Origin: Marinobacter sp. C7
Lineage (GTDB): Bacteria; Pseudomonadota; Gammaproteobacteria; Pseudomonadales; Oleiphilaceae
Direction of reading: 5' to 3'
Assembly: GCF_022343555.1 (NCBI RefSeq)
Contig: NZ_JAKQZH010000004.1
Coordinates: 110,086 to 174,085, forward strand
DNA length: 64,000 nucleotides
Of this stretch, positions 26,763 through 36,451 are shown piece by piece. The notes under the pieces are model-generated. The model worked only from the letters and a program-made list of their open reading frames with translations. It was not told the origin of the DNA and searched no databases. The translations under genes were made by a program, and so were the position numbers. Positions within the stretch are counted from its first letter, which is position 1; each line of letters starts with the position of its first letter.

Positions 26763-28192
26763 GCCAACCGGCGAACGTCTGGATCATAGACGACGACCGC
26801 AGTATTCGCTGGGTGCTGGAGCGCGCCCTGAACCAGGCCGGCATGCACCCCCGGGTCTTTGAAAGCGGCGAAAGCATCATGACCCGCCTGGAACACGAAC
26901 ACCCTGACGCCATCATCAGTGATATCCGGATGCCGGGCGTGGACGGCATCACCCTGCTCTCCCAGATCGTGGAAGCCCACCACGACGTGCCGGTTATCAT
27001 CATGACCGCTCACTCGGACCTGGAAAGTGCCGTTACCAGCTATCAGACAGGCGCCTTCGAATATCTGCCCAAGCCCTTCGATGTGGACGATGCTGTGGCA
27101 CTGGTCAAGCGCGCCGTTGCTCATAGCCATGAACAGCGCGCCAAGGCCGAACCACAAACCGAGAGCGTCCAGCGTAATACCGAGATCATCGGCGAGGCGC
27201 CGGCGATGCAGGAAGTTTTCCGGGCCATCGGCCGGCTTTCCCATTCCAACATCACCGTACTGATTAATGGCGAGAGCGGCACGGGCAAGGAATTGGTTGC
27301 CCAGGCCCTGCACAATCACAGCCCCAGGGCCAAGCACCCGTTTATTGCCCTGAATATGGCAGCTATTCCCAAGGACCTGATCGAATCCGAGCTGTTCGGT
27401 CACGAAAAAGGCGCTTTCACCGGTGCCGGTGCGGCCCGACAGGGTCGTTTTGAACAGGCCAACGGCGGCACCCTGTTTCTGGATGAGATCGGGGACATGC
27501 CCGCGGATACCCAGACCCGGCTGCTGCGGGTTCTGGCAGACGGTGAGTTCTACCGGGTTGGCGGCACCACGCCGATCAAGGTCGACGTGCGCATCATCGC
27601 CGCCACGCATCAGGACCTGGAAAAGCTGGTCCAGGGCGGCAGCTTCCGGGAAGACCTGTTCCACCGGTTGAACGTGATCCGGGTGCACCTGCCCAAACTC
27701 GCGGAGCGACGGGAAGACATCCCCCGGCTCATGCAGCACTTCCTCAAACGAGCTGCCAAAGAGCTGGCCGTCGAGCCGAAGATCCTGCGCCCGGACGCCG
27801 AGGAATACCTCACCACCCTGCCCTGGCCCGGCAACGTCCGCCAGCTCGAGAACACCTGTCGCTGGCTGACTGTCATGGCCAGTGGCCGCGAAATCCATAT
27901 CGACGACCTGCCACCCGAATTGCTGCACCAGGCCGAATCCGAAACCACCGCCACCGGCCAGACCTGGCAGGAAGGTTTGCGTAACTGGGCCGAGCAGGAA
28001 CTCAAACGAGGCAAGAAAGGCATCCTCGACACCGCCATACCCGAGTTCGAAAAGATCATGATCGAAACCGCGTTGAAACACACCGGCGGCCGGCGCCGGG
28101 ATGCCTCAATTCTGCTGGGCTGGGGCCGGAATACACTGACGAGGAAGATCAACGAACTGGGACTGGATCATCCGGAGGGCGAAGAGGATTGA
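26759..28192 (+). CDS. ntrC: Nitrogen regulation response regulator NtrC
   Basis: 477 aa sigma-54 enhancer-binding protein. The receiver domain at about 1-120 has DDD early and phospho-acceptor Asp in DAIISDIRMPG (about 55). The AAA+ domain has Walker A GESGTGKE (about 171) and the sigma-54-contacting GAFTGA (about 218). A C-terminal Fis-type helix-turn-helix ends with GRRRDASILLGWGRNTLTRKI. Its likely targets are the dyads upstream of glnA and perhaps of ntrB itself. The pair ends at repeat locus 3. Confidence 0.97.
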   Translation: MSQPANVWIIDDDRSIRWVLERALNQAGMHPRVFESGESIMTRLEHEHPDAIISDIRMPGVDGITLLSQIVEAHHDVPVIIMTAHSDLESAVTSYQTGAFEYLPKPFDVDDAVALVKRAVAHSHEQRAKAEPQTESVQRNTEIIGEAPAMQEVFRAIGRLSHSNITVLINGESGTGKELVAQALHNHSPRAKHPFIALNMAAIPKDLIESELFGHEKGAFTGAGAARQGRFEQANGGTLFLDEIGDMPADTQTRLLRVLADGEFYRVGGTTPIKVDVRIIAATHQDLEKLVQGGSFREDLFHRLNVIRVHLPKLAERREDIPRLMQHFLKRAAKELAVEPKILRPDAEEYLTTLPWPGNVRQLENTCRWLTVMASGREIHIDDLPPELLHQAESETTATGQTWQEGLRNWAEQELKRGKKGILDTAIPEFEKIMIETALKHTGGRRRDASILLGWGRNTLTRKINELGLDHPEGEED

Positions 28193-28250
28193 GGCAGCGC
28201 TCTCGTCATAGCCTGGCGCAAGCCCGGGGTTCAGTCCCGAACACCGGGCC

Positions 28251-28280
28251 GGGGTCAGATGAAATCCTTCATCTGACCCC
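28251..28280. repeat. GGGGTCAG palindrome, variant A (locus 3)
   Basis: 30 bp, perfect 13-bp stem GGGGTCAGATGAA / TTCATCTGACCCC with loop ATCC. It lies 58 bp after the ntrC stop. Confidence 0.95.
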
Positions 28281-28315
28281 ACTTTCACCCCAATCTCTGC
28301 AGCACAACCTGACCC

Positions 28316-28345
28316 GGGGTCAGAAGAAAGCCTTCTTCTGACCCC
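28316..28345. repeat. GGGGTCAG palindrome, variant B (locus 3)
   Basis: 30 bp, perfect 13-bp stem GGGGTCAGAAGAA / TTCTTCTGACCCC with loop AGCC. It starts 65 bp after variant A and ends 4 bp from the mshQ stop. Confidence 0.95.
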
Positions 28346-28349
28346 ACTT

Positions 28350-31346
28350 TTACCGCTCCCGCCAGTAGACAATACGGTCATTTCCCCGGAACACCCCAAA
28401 CGTCGCCGTCGCCGACGGGTCCTCCAGAGCACCATCCTGATTCCAGTCGCCCTCGAGCCAGACGGGGACACTCCAGGTCAGAGTATCCGTACCACGATCA
28501 CCATTAGGCTCCAGCACCAATGGTCCGCCAACCCCGCCCGCCAGCGTTGCGGAATCGGCCACCAAAGAATGATAGGTCTCCGGATCCGTAATGTTCGATG
28601 TGTTCCAGGGCGTGCAGCTATCGCCGGTGTTCGTTACAAACCCCGAACCCGTCCAATACTCCGCGGAAAACGGCATAAATAACTCATCCACGGTTTCGGG
28701 GCCGTAGACGTTTTCCATTTGCAGGCGGCCGTAACGTATTTGAAAGGGGGCATCTGGCCGGATGTCAGGCAATGTCGATGCAGTCACACCATCGCTATCT
28801 GCGACGCTCTCGAGGCCAATTCGCAAGTCAGGTTCGAAGGGCATTACCCGCGTAGCGAGACTCTTTTCATAAGTCACCCGGTCATCGCTCGAAAACTGAT
28901 AGATCATTTCGCCGGAGCCCGCAGCTGCGTTCCCGAGTGATCCGGGTTCAAGAGATGACGATACGGGATAAGGCGCACCGGAAGTCGTGCGGGCGGTCTC
29001 ATCAGACACCGGCACCAGTCGAACCACATCGGTCGCGACCAACTTCCGGAACCCACCGAGGGTATAGTTACGAGTCTCGATATCCTGCGAGTTATAAGGT
29101 GTTATAAACAAACCGGGAATCAGGGACCATCCCATTGACTGGCCGGTATAGGAATACGGTGCTCCCGCGTTACAGGCCGCGCCCAGTTGGCCTGCGTCAA
29201 CAGCCAGCCCAAAATAGGCTGGAATAAATCGTCCGACGTTCACCGATTCCCCATTGACCGCCGGCGCCACCCCCAGATAACCCGGATTTTCAGCCTGTAG
29301 TTTGATGATGCCAACCTCGCTCCATGCCAGATCAGCAACGCTGGCCATGCCACCCTCAAAGCTCCCCCCGGGAATACTCAGCGTGCCTGAAAGCGCCCCG
29401 TCGCTTCCTCCGGACGGAGCTTCCAGCGTGTGGGTGATGATTGCTCCCTGCGGAAGGCCTTCCTGTCCATAACTGATGGTCGGGTTGCCCGCCGCCCCCA
29501 GTGCCGTGACGGTAACCTCGAACGGGGAGCCGCTGGTTTCAAAAACAGGACCATCAGCATCTGCAGCTGCCGGGTTGCCGGCTACCGAGACGTCAAACCG
29601 ATCTGGCCTCACCGTCCACAGATCGCTGACACCGACAACCGGAATCGGCTGGCCATTTACATCGACAACAAACCCGGAGTTATCATCCACCAGGTTCAGA
29701 CGGTACTGCCCGACATCCGTCGTACGCCAGCTGAGGGGAGCACTGCCGTTGGAGAAAGACAACGTCAGGTTGGGGGTACCGGGTTGGGAATCGGGCAGAT
29801 CCGGGGAGGTAACGCCCAACGCTACAGGTGCCTCTCCGGCGGGGTCATCAGCACTTCGTGACAGCCAGGCCTTAAGAGCGACACTGCCCTCATAATCAGG
29901 GATCACCCCGCACTCGCCGCCATCAGAATCCTGGCGTACAGCCTGCACCTGCAGATTGTGGTCACGCTGGGCTACAAAATCGGCCCCAGCGGAATCAGTG
30001 ATACCAATGACAAATGCGTTCTCCAGAAACTGGATCGGGCTCGAAACGACGAAGGGACTCCCGGAGCTGTCACTGACATTGACGCTCAGCTCATCAGCGC
30101 TCGCATTTGCCAGCCTGAACTCGACTACACCCTCATCACCGGGAGCGAACTGGTAGCTGGCAAAACCGTCATTATCGGTATCCGCACTGGGGGTCAGATT
30201 TCCGGACCCGGATCCCAGGCTCCAGTTACCCCTTCCTGAGCTGGTCCGTAAAGAAATGGTGCCATCATAGGCTGACAGAGTATCGCCAGCGCTGTTAACC
30301 ACTCTCACAGTTACCAGTGCAGTGCCGCAGACGCTCGCGACCTCCGGCACATCAACGTCGAAACCACCCAGGGGCGGGGCCGGGAGGATGGTCCCTACCC
30401 CCAGCTGACTCGATATCTGCCCATAGGGCGAGCCGGTCGAATCCCTGGCATTACTCAGGTTGACGTTGAAGCGGGTCTCCACCGTCTTTCCCGAGACCAA
30501 TGTCGGTACAGTAATCGTCCCGCTGCTCTCTCCGGCAGGAATCGTCAGCGTTCCGGTCGTCCCGGTGAAATCAATGCCCGCTATCGCGGTATCGCTGCGG
30601 GTCTCAAAATCCACCAACAGATCCGTAACCGCCGGCGTCACGAGCGACACCGTAAACACTGCCGGCTGGCCCTGGGCCACGGTCACATTATCAATACTGA
30701 CCGCTGGCCCGTCCTCGCCACCATCATTTGTCGTCCCTTCAGTGATATCCCCGGAGTTGCCAGAGCTGAAACCCCAGTCGCCAGTGCCATCCGGCATACG
30801 AGCCAGCGTTTTGGTGTTTGAGGCAGGGGCTTGCCAGTCATACGCTGGAGTACAGGTGGCATCCTGCTGGTAGTCGTATTCCCCGACCTGCAGGTAGTCG
30901 ATCGTCTGACCATTGGCCGCTTTGAGGATAATATCCATCTGGCTGAAACTGATGTAGTCCTCTGACGTTATGAGGGAATCATCAGCCACGAGCCATGGGT
31001 ATGTCAGATCATTGAATGAGGACAGCTGGATTTCACCGGTACAAAGGTTTTCAACGACATTACCGTCCTTATCAAGGACAGGGCGACAAACCTGCACGGT
31101 CCAATCATCGTAATCGTCCCGGGTTATCAGGGAAGACAGGATTTTCACCTCAACGAGGCGGTCATTTTCATTCCCCTGGGACAGCTGGTGAACTTCGTTA
31201 ATCGTTGCCAGGCCTTTGTATTGCGCAGAACAAGCCGCCCATACTCCATGGCTGAATAAAAGACCGAATGCGAAGCCCAGGAAACCACGGATCACCGCCC
31301 ATGATGTTCCCTTGAAGAAGCTGGAATAACCCGGCAATAGCCTCAT
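28350..31346 (-). CDS. mshQ: MSHA biogenesis protein MshQ
   Basis: 998 aa, very large exported protein closing the MSHA operon. N-terminal signal segment about 20-37 (GFLGFAFGLLFSHGVWAAC). Residues about 215-310 look like a Calx-beta repeat (VSIDNVTVAQGQPAVFTVSL, then TAIAGIDFTG). The rest is beta-rich with several Cys and fits the DUF6701 region of MshQ, ending WLEGDWNQDGALEDPSATATFGVFRGNDRIVYWRER, with a possible Ca-binding DWNQDG loop. The start overlaps mshP by 4 bp. It may be a tip or adhesin component by analogy with PilY1; this is inference. Confidence 0.85.
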   Translation of the reverse strand: MRLLPGYSSFFKGTSWAVIRGFLGFAFGLLFSHGVWAACSAQYKGLATINEVHQLSQGNENDRLVEVKILSSLITRDDYDDWTVQVCRPVLDKDGNVVENLCTGEIQLSSFNDLTYPWLVADDSLITSEDYISFSQMDIILKAANGQTIDYLQVGEYDYQQDATCTPAYDWQAPASNTKTLARMPDGTGDWGFSSGNSGDITEGTTNDGGEDGPAVSIDNVTVAQGQPAVFTVSLVTPAVTDLLVDFETRSDTAIAGIDFTGTTGTLTIPAGESSGTITVPTLVSGKTVETRFNVNLSNARDSTGSPYGQISSQLGVGTILPAPPLGGFDVDVPEVASVCGTALVTVRVVNSAGDTLSAYDGTISLRTSSGRGNWSLGSGSGNLTPSADTDNDGFASYQFAPGDEGVVEFRLANASADELSVNVSDSSGSPFVVSSPIQFLENAFVIGITDSAGADFVAQRDHNLQVQAVRQDSDGGECGVIPDYEGSVALKAWLSRSADDPAGEAPVALGVTSPDLPDSQPGTPNLTLSFSNGSAPLSWRTTDVGQYRLNLVDDNSGFVVDVNGQPIPVVGVSDLWTVRPDRFDVSVAGNPAAADADGPVFETSGSPFEVTVTALGAAGNPTISYGQEGLPQGAIITHTLEAPSGGSDGALSGTLSIPGGSFEGGMASVADLAWSEVGIIKLQAENPGYLGVAPAVNGESVNVGRFIPAYFGLAVDAGQLGAACNAGAPYSYTGQSMGWSLIPGLFITPYNSQDIETRNYTLGGFRKLVATDVVRLVPVSDETARTTSGAPYPVSSSLEPGSLGNAAAGSGEMIYQFSSDDRVTYEKSLATRVMPFEPDLRIGLESVADSDGVTASTLPDIRPDAPFQIRYGRLQMENVYGPETVDELFMPFSAEYWTGSGFVTNTGDSCTPWNTSNITDPETYHSLVADSATLAGGVGGPLVLEPNGDRGTDTLTWSVPVWLEGDWNQDGALEDPSATATFGVFRGNDRIVYWRER

Positions 31347-31774
31347 CTGAGCCGAACCTCCACTGCCCGACGGGCCAGCTCATTTCCACTACCACACTCT
31401 CCGCTACTTACCAGCGTGTACACGCGGTTCCCCCCGCCTCCGGGGATTGAAAGCGGTGCGGTTACACTGCACTGGATTTCTGCGCCGCACTCTTTCAGCC
31501 CGCCAGCAGAGAAATCCACCGACGTCGTGACAGTCGCGCAATCCGCACCATCCAACACCTCCGCCACTGCCAGCTGCGCTCCGCTTTCAGCGGCGTGAAA
31601 AGCCCGCTGGGACTGGATCTGCAGGCTTACGGAGCGAGCGGTAGCCTGCTGAAGCTGGGCCATGCCCGTTACCAGAAGCGCCAGTACGGTGATCACGAAC
31701 AAAGCGATCGGGAGCCCAATGCCTTGCTGATGGCGGATCGACAGAGATGCGTGTGAACGGAAGTCAGGGAACAT
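31343..31774 (-). CDS. mshP: MSHA minor pilin-like protein MshP
   Basis: 143 aa pilin-like protein. GIGLPIALFVITVLALLVTGMAQL is the N-terminal hydrophobic helix; unlike true prepilins it has GIGLP instead of GFTLxE, lacking the +5 Glu, as in other PilX/MshP-type proteins. C-terminal domain has Cys pairs (DCATV, ECGAEIQC, GECGSG). It overlaps both mshO and mshQ by a few bases, so translation is coupled. Confidence 0.85.
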   Translation of the reverse strand: MFPDFRSHASLSIRHQQGIGLPIALFVITVLALLVTGMAQLQQATARSVSLQIQSQRAFHAAESGAQLAVAEVLDGADCATVTTSVDFSAGGLKECGAEIQCSVTAPLSIPGGGGNRVYTLVSSGECGSGNELARRAVEVRLR

Positions 31775-32546
31775 TACGGATCTGTACCTCCTGGCTCACG
31801 GGTGTTGATTCCCCGCTACGGGGATCTTCGAGGCTGAAGGAGAAACTTACCAGAGCCCCTCGCTGGAGCGTTGGCGGACTGAAGGAGAAATCCACGGCTC
31901 CGGTCAGATTGGCAGCCAGTACCTCGCGGGTTCCGCCAGCCGGAGGTGTCGGCTGGGAGGGGTTCGCCCCGTAATCGCTATAACGATAGAGAAAACGGCC
32001 ACTCTGGCAATAACTTACCGGTGCTCCCACGACAAACAACCGACGCTCGGGAGAACGCTGACTGAACCGGTGGGCCGCGGACAGATTGATCACGGCCGGG
32101 GAAGCGCCGTTGTCGACGCTGCTGATCAGCGGACTGACAGGTCCCGGATTGCTGGTATCGTAAAGATCACTGGTCGTGGTTGAGCCATAGCCATAGATCA
32201 GCGCGCGGGCACCCCCCAGCGACGGCACACTGGCAAAAGGGGCGATCTCAATCTCGTCGAAGCCAGGCCCCCGGGTCAGCCGAATATAGCTGGTGGCCGA
32301 GAGTACCGGCAACCACTCGATACAGGACCCTGAGGTGCGGACTGAAATCGGAAACGCCTGCCGCAGCTCACGGGATACCTGTTCGCTGACCACCACACCC
32401 TGAAGGGCCCGCTGTTGTCGGGAACCGGTATCCAGCGCGCCCCGGGTAGATAGGGTGACAAACTGGACAGAAATGGTGGCAATGATGGCGAGAAGCACGA
32501 TCACCATCACCAGTTCCACGAGGGTAAAACCAGCCGACCGTCGCAT
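31764..32546 (-). CDS. mshO: MSHA minor pilin MshO
   Basis: 260 aa. Type IV prepilin signature MRRSAGFTLVELVMVIVLLAIIATISVQFV with Glu at +5. The ATG shares its A with the mshD stop (TGATG); an upstream TTG at 32579 is less likely. The rest is a larger GspJ-like globular domain, fitting a minor pilin that helps start pilus assembly in the periplasm. Confidence 0.88.
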   Translation of the reverse strand: MRRSAGFTLVELVMVIVLLAIIATISVQFVTLSTRGALDTGSRQQRALQGVVVSEQVSRELRQAFPISVRTSGSCIEWLPVLSATSYIRLTRGPGFDEIEIAPFASVPSLGGARALIYGYGSTTTSDLYDTSNPGPVSPLISSVDNGASPAVINLSAAHRFSQRSPERRLFVVGAPVSYCQSGRFLYRYSDYGANPSQPTPPAGGTREVLAANLTGAVDFSFSPPTLQRGALVSFSFSLEDPRSGESTPVSQEVQIRNVP

Positions 32547-33043
32547 CAGAAGTTGGCCCGATAGGCGGTGAACAGCCAATCCTGGCCGGAGGGATCGGTG
32601 ACGGTCACGTCAACCCGCTTGGCATCCTCGTTGGCAACAGCCACTTCGGAGCCCGCACATACAACGGTGACAGCAACCGAAAAGCCACCATAGCCTGATA
32701 GATCATTTCCCGAACTGTCCTTCGGCGGGGAGTCCGAGAGCCCATGGTAATCATCGGCGTCATCAAAGGTTGACCGGGTCTCGCCATCCGGGCCGGCCGA
32801 GGCGCAATCCACATCCCCCGACGCCACCTTGCCGCCACCCACCGGGGTGGATTCGTCATAGTAGCGGGCAAGGATCTCGTCCATGTACAGCTGGGAAAGG
32901 GATATGGCGCGGGTCTCGTTCAGCGGATCCGCGCTACGGCCACTGATCACGGCAAACGCTCCGACCACGCCGGCGATGGCAACGCCGAGCACCACGATGG
33001 TAATGATCAGCTCAACCAGGGTAACGCCCGACTGCCGTTTCAC
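32546..33043 (-). CDS. mshD: MSHA minor pilin MshD
   Basis: 165 aa, starting at a GTG that overlaps the mshC stop (GTGA) with GGGAG 8 bp upstream: reads (V)KRQSGVTLVELIITIVVL. Prepilin cleavage before V/F-TLVE with +5 Glu. GspI-like minor pilin, with two Cys (VDCAS, VVCAG) likely to pair. An in-frame start at 33085 would overlap mshC by 46 bp. Confidence 0.87.
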   Translation of the reverse strand: MKRQSGVTLVELIITIVVLGVAIAGVVGAFAVISGRSADPLNETRAISLSQLYMDEILARYYDESTPVGGGKVASGDVDCASAGPDGETRSTFDDADDYHGLSDSPPKDSSGNDLSGYGGFSVAVTVVCAGSEVAVANEDAKRVDVTVTDPSGQDWLFTAYRANF

Positions 33044-33519
33044 TGGCAGGCTCCCTGGTAGACCGCACCGAGAGAGCTCAGGCACAGATCAAACTGGCTG
33101 GAACCGGTAACGCGGAAATCAATATCCTGACGGGGTACCGGAGCGGCAACCCGCCCGGTTCCGTCGAATGATACGGTCAGCCCTGTTGCCGGAATGGCCG
33201 AAAAAGCGCCGCCACTGAGCCGGTAACTCAGCGAAGAGCCCTCACGGGCCAGGGTGAAGGTTTCACCGCCGGCATCGAATTGGAGCTCGTCGGATAACTG
33301 GCGAATGACTACGCTTTTGGAAGGATTCCCCGCCAGCGCTGCCTGCTGGGCAAGCAGCGTGGCGGAGGAGAGTTGCTGGGTGGCCAGCAGTGGGGAGAAG
33401 GCGGATCGGTTGGCGAATAAACCTATGCCAAGCATGGACACGACAGCAATCAAGATTATCACCATCACCAACTCCACCAACGTGAAGCCTCGGGCTAGTG
33501 AGGCGATACTTTTGCTCAT
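33040..33519 (-). CDS. mshC: MSHA minor pilin MshC
   Basis: 159 aa. Prepilin motif ARGFTLVELVMVIILIAVVSML near residues 10-31, then a GspH-like globular domain ending DLCLSSLGAVYQGACQ, whose two Cys probably form a C-terminal disulfide loop. It lies between the two major-type pilins and the minor pilins O, P and D, matching the msh order A-C-D-O-P-Q. Confidence 0.88.
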   Translation of the reverse strand: MSKSIASLARGFTLVELVMVIILIAVVSMLGIGLFANRSAFSPLLATQQLSSATLLAQQAALAGNPSKSVVIRQLSDELQFDAGGETFTLAREGSSLSYRLSGGAFSAIPATGLTVSFDGTGRVAAPVPRQDIDFRVTGSSQFDLCLSSLGAVYQGACQ

Positions 33520-33576
33520 ATCACCAAACTCCGCTTAGCCCTACTAACTACCGTCACCGCCTCTGAGCTGTAACCC

Positions 33577-34059
33577 TTAATTACAAACCGAATTTGTGCT
33601 ATCCCAAGTGTTAGTTACAACGGAGACGCTGGGAGGAGTATCCGCTCCTGTTGAGCCAGTGAATGTAAAACATGGGCTATTGTCTGCAGGAGAGCCCACT
33701 GTGACATAAGCGTCTTCACCAGCAGGTTCGACAGTGAAGTCGCCAAGCTGAGCAGCCACGGTAAGGGAGCTCTGATCCAAATAACCGTTCTGCAGAGTAA
33801 CCGGATTGCCCTCTAAATTGAATGAAGCGGCTCCTGTAGTAGTGCTATCACCACTTGCGAGAGCCTTAGAGCGAACGATACCCATAGCTGATTTGACGCT
33901 TCCGCGGGCACCTTCAACGGTAGCCAACTCAGCATCACCACTCAAATCCGCAAACCGCGGCAGAGCAAACGCCGCCAGGATGCCCAGAATCACAATCACC
34001 ATCACCAGTTCGATGAGGGTGAAGCCTTTTTCTTTTCTGCCTGGAATCATGTCTTTCAT
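33577..34059 (-). CDS. mshA: MSHA pilin MshA
   Basis: 160 aa type IVa prepilin. Start ATG at 34059 has GGAG 7 bp upstream (in-frame ATG at 34074 has none). Prepilin site [31 protein letters not shown], Glu +5. C-terminal Cys pair (NSPCFTF, NSVCN) gives the D-loop. Named MshA by position (second pilin, next to mshC); it is probably the major subunit, but which of the two pilins is major cannot be proved here. The upstream gap is 46 bp. Confidence 0.85.
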   Translation of the reverse strand: MKDMIPGRKEKGFTLIELVMVIVILGILAAFALPRFADLSGDAELATVEGARGSVKSAMGIVRSKALASGDSTTTGAASFNLEGNPVTLQNGYLDQSSLTVAAQLGDFTVEPAGEDAYVTVGSPADNSPCFTFTGSTGADTPPSVSVVTNTWDSTNSVCN

Positions 34060-34105
34060 TTCTCTACTCCGCATTACAATCGTTTTTTTATGACTGGCTA
34101 ATCGC

Positions 34106-34651
34106 TCAGTTTACATTCGTGGTCACTTCACCGGTATCGGCATCGTACACAATAAGTTTCTCGTCGGCAGTCCCGGCCAGGCCATCCAACTGGTATGTGA
34201 ACTCGCAGTCCGCGCCTTCGCCGGCATCACCATCCGCGACAGCAGCAACAACATAATCCACACCGGCTGCGGCCGCAGCGGCAACCGCGGGCGCATTGGC
34301 CTGCAGCACGCCGTTCCAGACCTCGATGCAGCGGCCTGCATCCATGGCGGCGCTGCCGCTGTCACTGGCAACAGAGACCGGCCACCCGTTGGGCCCCACA
34401 TCCACCTGGCCATTACCAAAGCCAGCAACGTTCACCGTGGCACCGGTTGCGCCATTGGTCACGTTCTGGGCCTTGGCAAGCGCCACGCCTGCGGCAACGG
34501 CACCGGTGGTCGCCTTGACGCTCGACCGGTGCGCCTCCTCAGAAAGCTGGGCAAACCTCGGCAAGGCAAAAGCCGCCAGAATCGCCAGGATGGCGATGAC
34601 CACCACCAGTTCAATCAGGGTGAAACCCCGGTTTTGTTTATCCACGCCCAT
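34106..34651 (-). CDS. mshB: MSHA pilin MshB
   Basis: 181 aa prepilin. Start 34651 has AGGGGG upstream. Signature [30 protein letters not shown]. Unusually Ala/Gly/Val-rich body, with [20 protein letters not shown] near residue 130, and Cys pair GRCIEVWN and ADCEFTY. Named by position between mshF and mshA. In-frame upstream ATG (34690) lacks a ribosome site. Confidence 0.82.
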   Translation of the reverse strand: MGVDKQNRGFTLIELVVVIAILAILAAFALPRFAQLSEEAHRSSVKATTGAVAAGVALAKAQNVTNGATGATVNVAGFGNGQVDVGPNGWPVSVASDSGSAAMDAGRCIEVWNGVLQANAPAVAAAAAAGVDYVVAAVADGDAGEGADCEFTYQLDGLAGTADEKLIVYDADTGEVTTNVN

Positions 34652-34722
34652 TGCACGCCCCCTCTTCGACTTATCGAACAATTGTCTCACAGTCAGCCCT
34701 TTTCCCCATGATTCATGTGGCT

Positions 34723-35220
34723 TTACTGACCATTTTTTACACGATTTAACGATAATCCAACGGCCCTTCGGGCTCCGCTCTCACCGGATTCCACAAACTC
34801 CGTGACAACCCGCCATTGCAGGGACTCGCCCTCGGCAACGGAATCCAGCCAACGCGGCTGGTACAGCAACAGGCCCGAGCTCTCCGAAAAGCACCAGGTG
34901 CCCGGTTGCGGCCCACCTTCGGAGCAGGCTCCGCCCCAGTTTCGGGGTGTTTCCCGCAACAGGCTGACCGGATTAGTGCCAGACCACTGCTCGAGGCTTT
35001 CTCCGGACGCCAGCATTACCTCGGCCCCTTTCACGACCAGCGCGCTGCGCAGCTGATTCAGCATCAGCTGCATGCCCTGCTGCTCAGCCCTGGTCGCTGT
35101 CCGTTCCACGGAAAACAACAGCACCCATACCGCCACGCCCAGCAGGCAAATTGCCACCAGGCACTGAAACCGGCGGTGGTTGTCCGCCCCCACATAGCCC
35201 ACGGCGTTGACCGCAGCCAA
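34723..35220 (-). CDS. mshF: MshF-like MSHA biogenesis protein
   Basis: About 165 aa if started at the TTG that touches the mshG stop; longer readings overlap mshG by up to 53 bp. One membrane helix near residues 18-38 ([19 protein letters not shown]), then a periplasmic domain with a helix rich in Gln/Leu ([16 protein letters not shown]) and two Cys ([16 protein letters not shown]). It lacks the GFTLxE site. Assigned to MshF by position between mshG and mshB and single-TM layout, not by a strong motif. The start is uncertain. Confidence 0.6.
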   Translation of the reverse strand: MAAVNAVGYVGADNHRRFQCLVAICLLGVAVWVLLFSVERTATRAEQQGMQLMLNQLRSALVVKGAEVMLASGESLEQWSGTNPVSLLRETPRNWGGACSEGGPQPGTWCFSESSGLLLYQPRWLDSVAEGESLQWRVVTEFVESGESGARRAVGLSLNRVKNGQ

Positions 35221-35221
35221 T

Positions 35222-36451
35222 TCAACCCCGCCCCATGGCTGCCGAGCCGAGATCCCAGATCGGCAGGAAGACACCCAGCGCCAGGATCAGCACCAGTATG
35301 CCCATGGCAACAATCAGGATCGGCTCGATGGATTCCGCCAGCCGTTTGAGGCCGTAATCGATATCCTCGTCGTAGAAATCCGCCACGCTGGTGAGCATTT
35401 CGTCCACCGCACCGGTTTCCTCCCCGACCGCAATCATCTGCAGGATCAGGGGCGTAAACATGTCAGATTGCCGTGCCGTTCGCAGCAGGCTCTCACCCCG
35501 CTCGATCCCGGCACGCATATCCCGGATGTGCATGGCGATCCAGGCGTTATCGGTGGCCTCTCCGGTCACGGTCAACGCATGGTTGACCGGCATACCAGCC
35601 GCGAGCATGGAAGCCAGATTCCGGGAGAACCGGCTCAGGGTGATCAGCTCCAGCAGGTTGCCTATCACCGGGAGCCTCAATTTGTACCGGTCCCACGTGA
35701 GCCTGCCTTGCTCGGTCTGCTTCCACTGCCGCAGCAAGAGTCCGCCGGCGGCGAGCGCGAACAGCACCACATACCAGTACCCGAGCAGGAAATTGGAGGT
35801 ACCGACCAGCACCTGCGTCAGGAACGGCAGATCCGCACCAAGCTTGTTGAACACCGCAGCGAACTTCGGAATCACCAGGAAGTTCACCACCATCAGGGCC
35901 GCCAGCAGTGCCACCACCACGAACGTCGGGTAGCGCATGGCCTGTTTCAGACGACGTTTGGTGTCCCGCTCCAGTTCCAGGATCTCGGCAAGCCGTTTGA
36001 AGGCATCGTCCAGCCGGCCTGTATTCTCGCCTACGTGGATCATGGCCACGAACATGTCGGAGAAAACATCCGGATGGGCCTGCATGGCCACGGCCATGGC
36101 GGTGCCGCCTTCAAGCCGCGCCGTCACATCATCCAGCACTTCCGCCAGTACCGGCGAACGGGAGGTCTCCGCCAGCCCGCGCATGGTACGGATCAGGGGG
36201 ATGCCAGCCCGGGTCAACGAGTGCATCTGCCGACAGAAGACGATCAGTTCATCCAGGGTGACGTTGCCCCGGAATACCACGAGCCGGTTAACCCGGTCGG
36301 ACAAGGATCGGGACTCGGCCTGCTCCCGGATGGTCAGTGGCGTGATGCCCCGGCGCATCAACTCTGCGGCGGCCGCATCGGCATTGCCCGCAATCAGGGA
36401 ACCTTGCTTGAGGCTGCCATTGGCATCCTTACCCCGGTAGGAGAATTGCAT
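35222..36451 (-). CDS. mshG: MSHA inner-membrane platform protein MshG
   Basis: 409 aa polytopic GspF/PilC family protein, the inner-membrane platform of the pilus machine. Two T2SSF domains: the first about 70-195 has FCRQMHSLTRAGIPLI, the second about 270-400 has FSRNLASMLAAGMPVNHALTV; helices near 170-190, 215-240 and 375-405. MIAVGEETGAVDEML is a family mark. It abuts mshE at 36451 and lies just before mshF. Confidence 0.94.
   Translation of the reverse strand: MQFSYRGKDANGSLKQGSLIAGNADAAAAELMRRGITPLTIREQAESRSLSDRVNRLVVFRGNVTLDELIVFCRQMHSLTRAGIPLIRTMRGLAETSRSPVLAEVLDDVTARLEGGTAMAVAMQAHPDVFSDMFVAMIHVGENTGRLDDAFKRLAEILELERDTKRRLKQAMRYPTFVVVALLAALMVVNFLVIPKFAAVFNKLGADLPFLTQVLVGTSNFLLGYWYVVLFALAAGGLLLRQWKQTEQGRLTWDRYKLRLPVIGNLLELITLSRFSRNLASMLAAGMPVNHALTVTGEATDNAWIAMHIRDMRAGIERGESLLRTARQSDMFTPLILQMIAVGEETGAVDEMLTSVADFYDEDIDYGLKRLAESIEPILIVAMGILVLILALGVFLPIWDLGSAAMGRG

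Noticed and set aside
26684..28081. 465-codon antisense ORF over ntrC
   Set aside because: Shadow; ntrC has all catalytic motifs on the plus strand.
30188..30199. GGGGGTCAGATT inside mshQ
   Set aside because: Coding sequence with no inverted partner; not a repeat copy.
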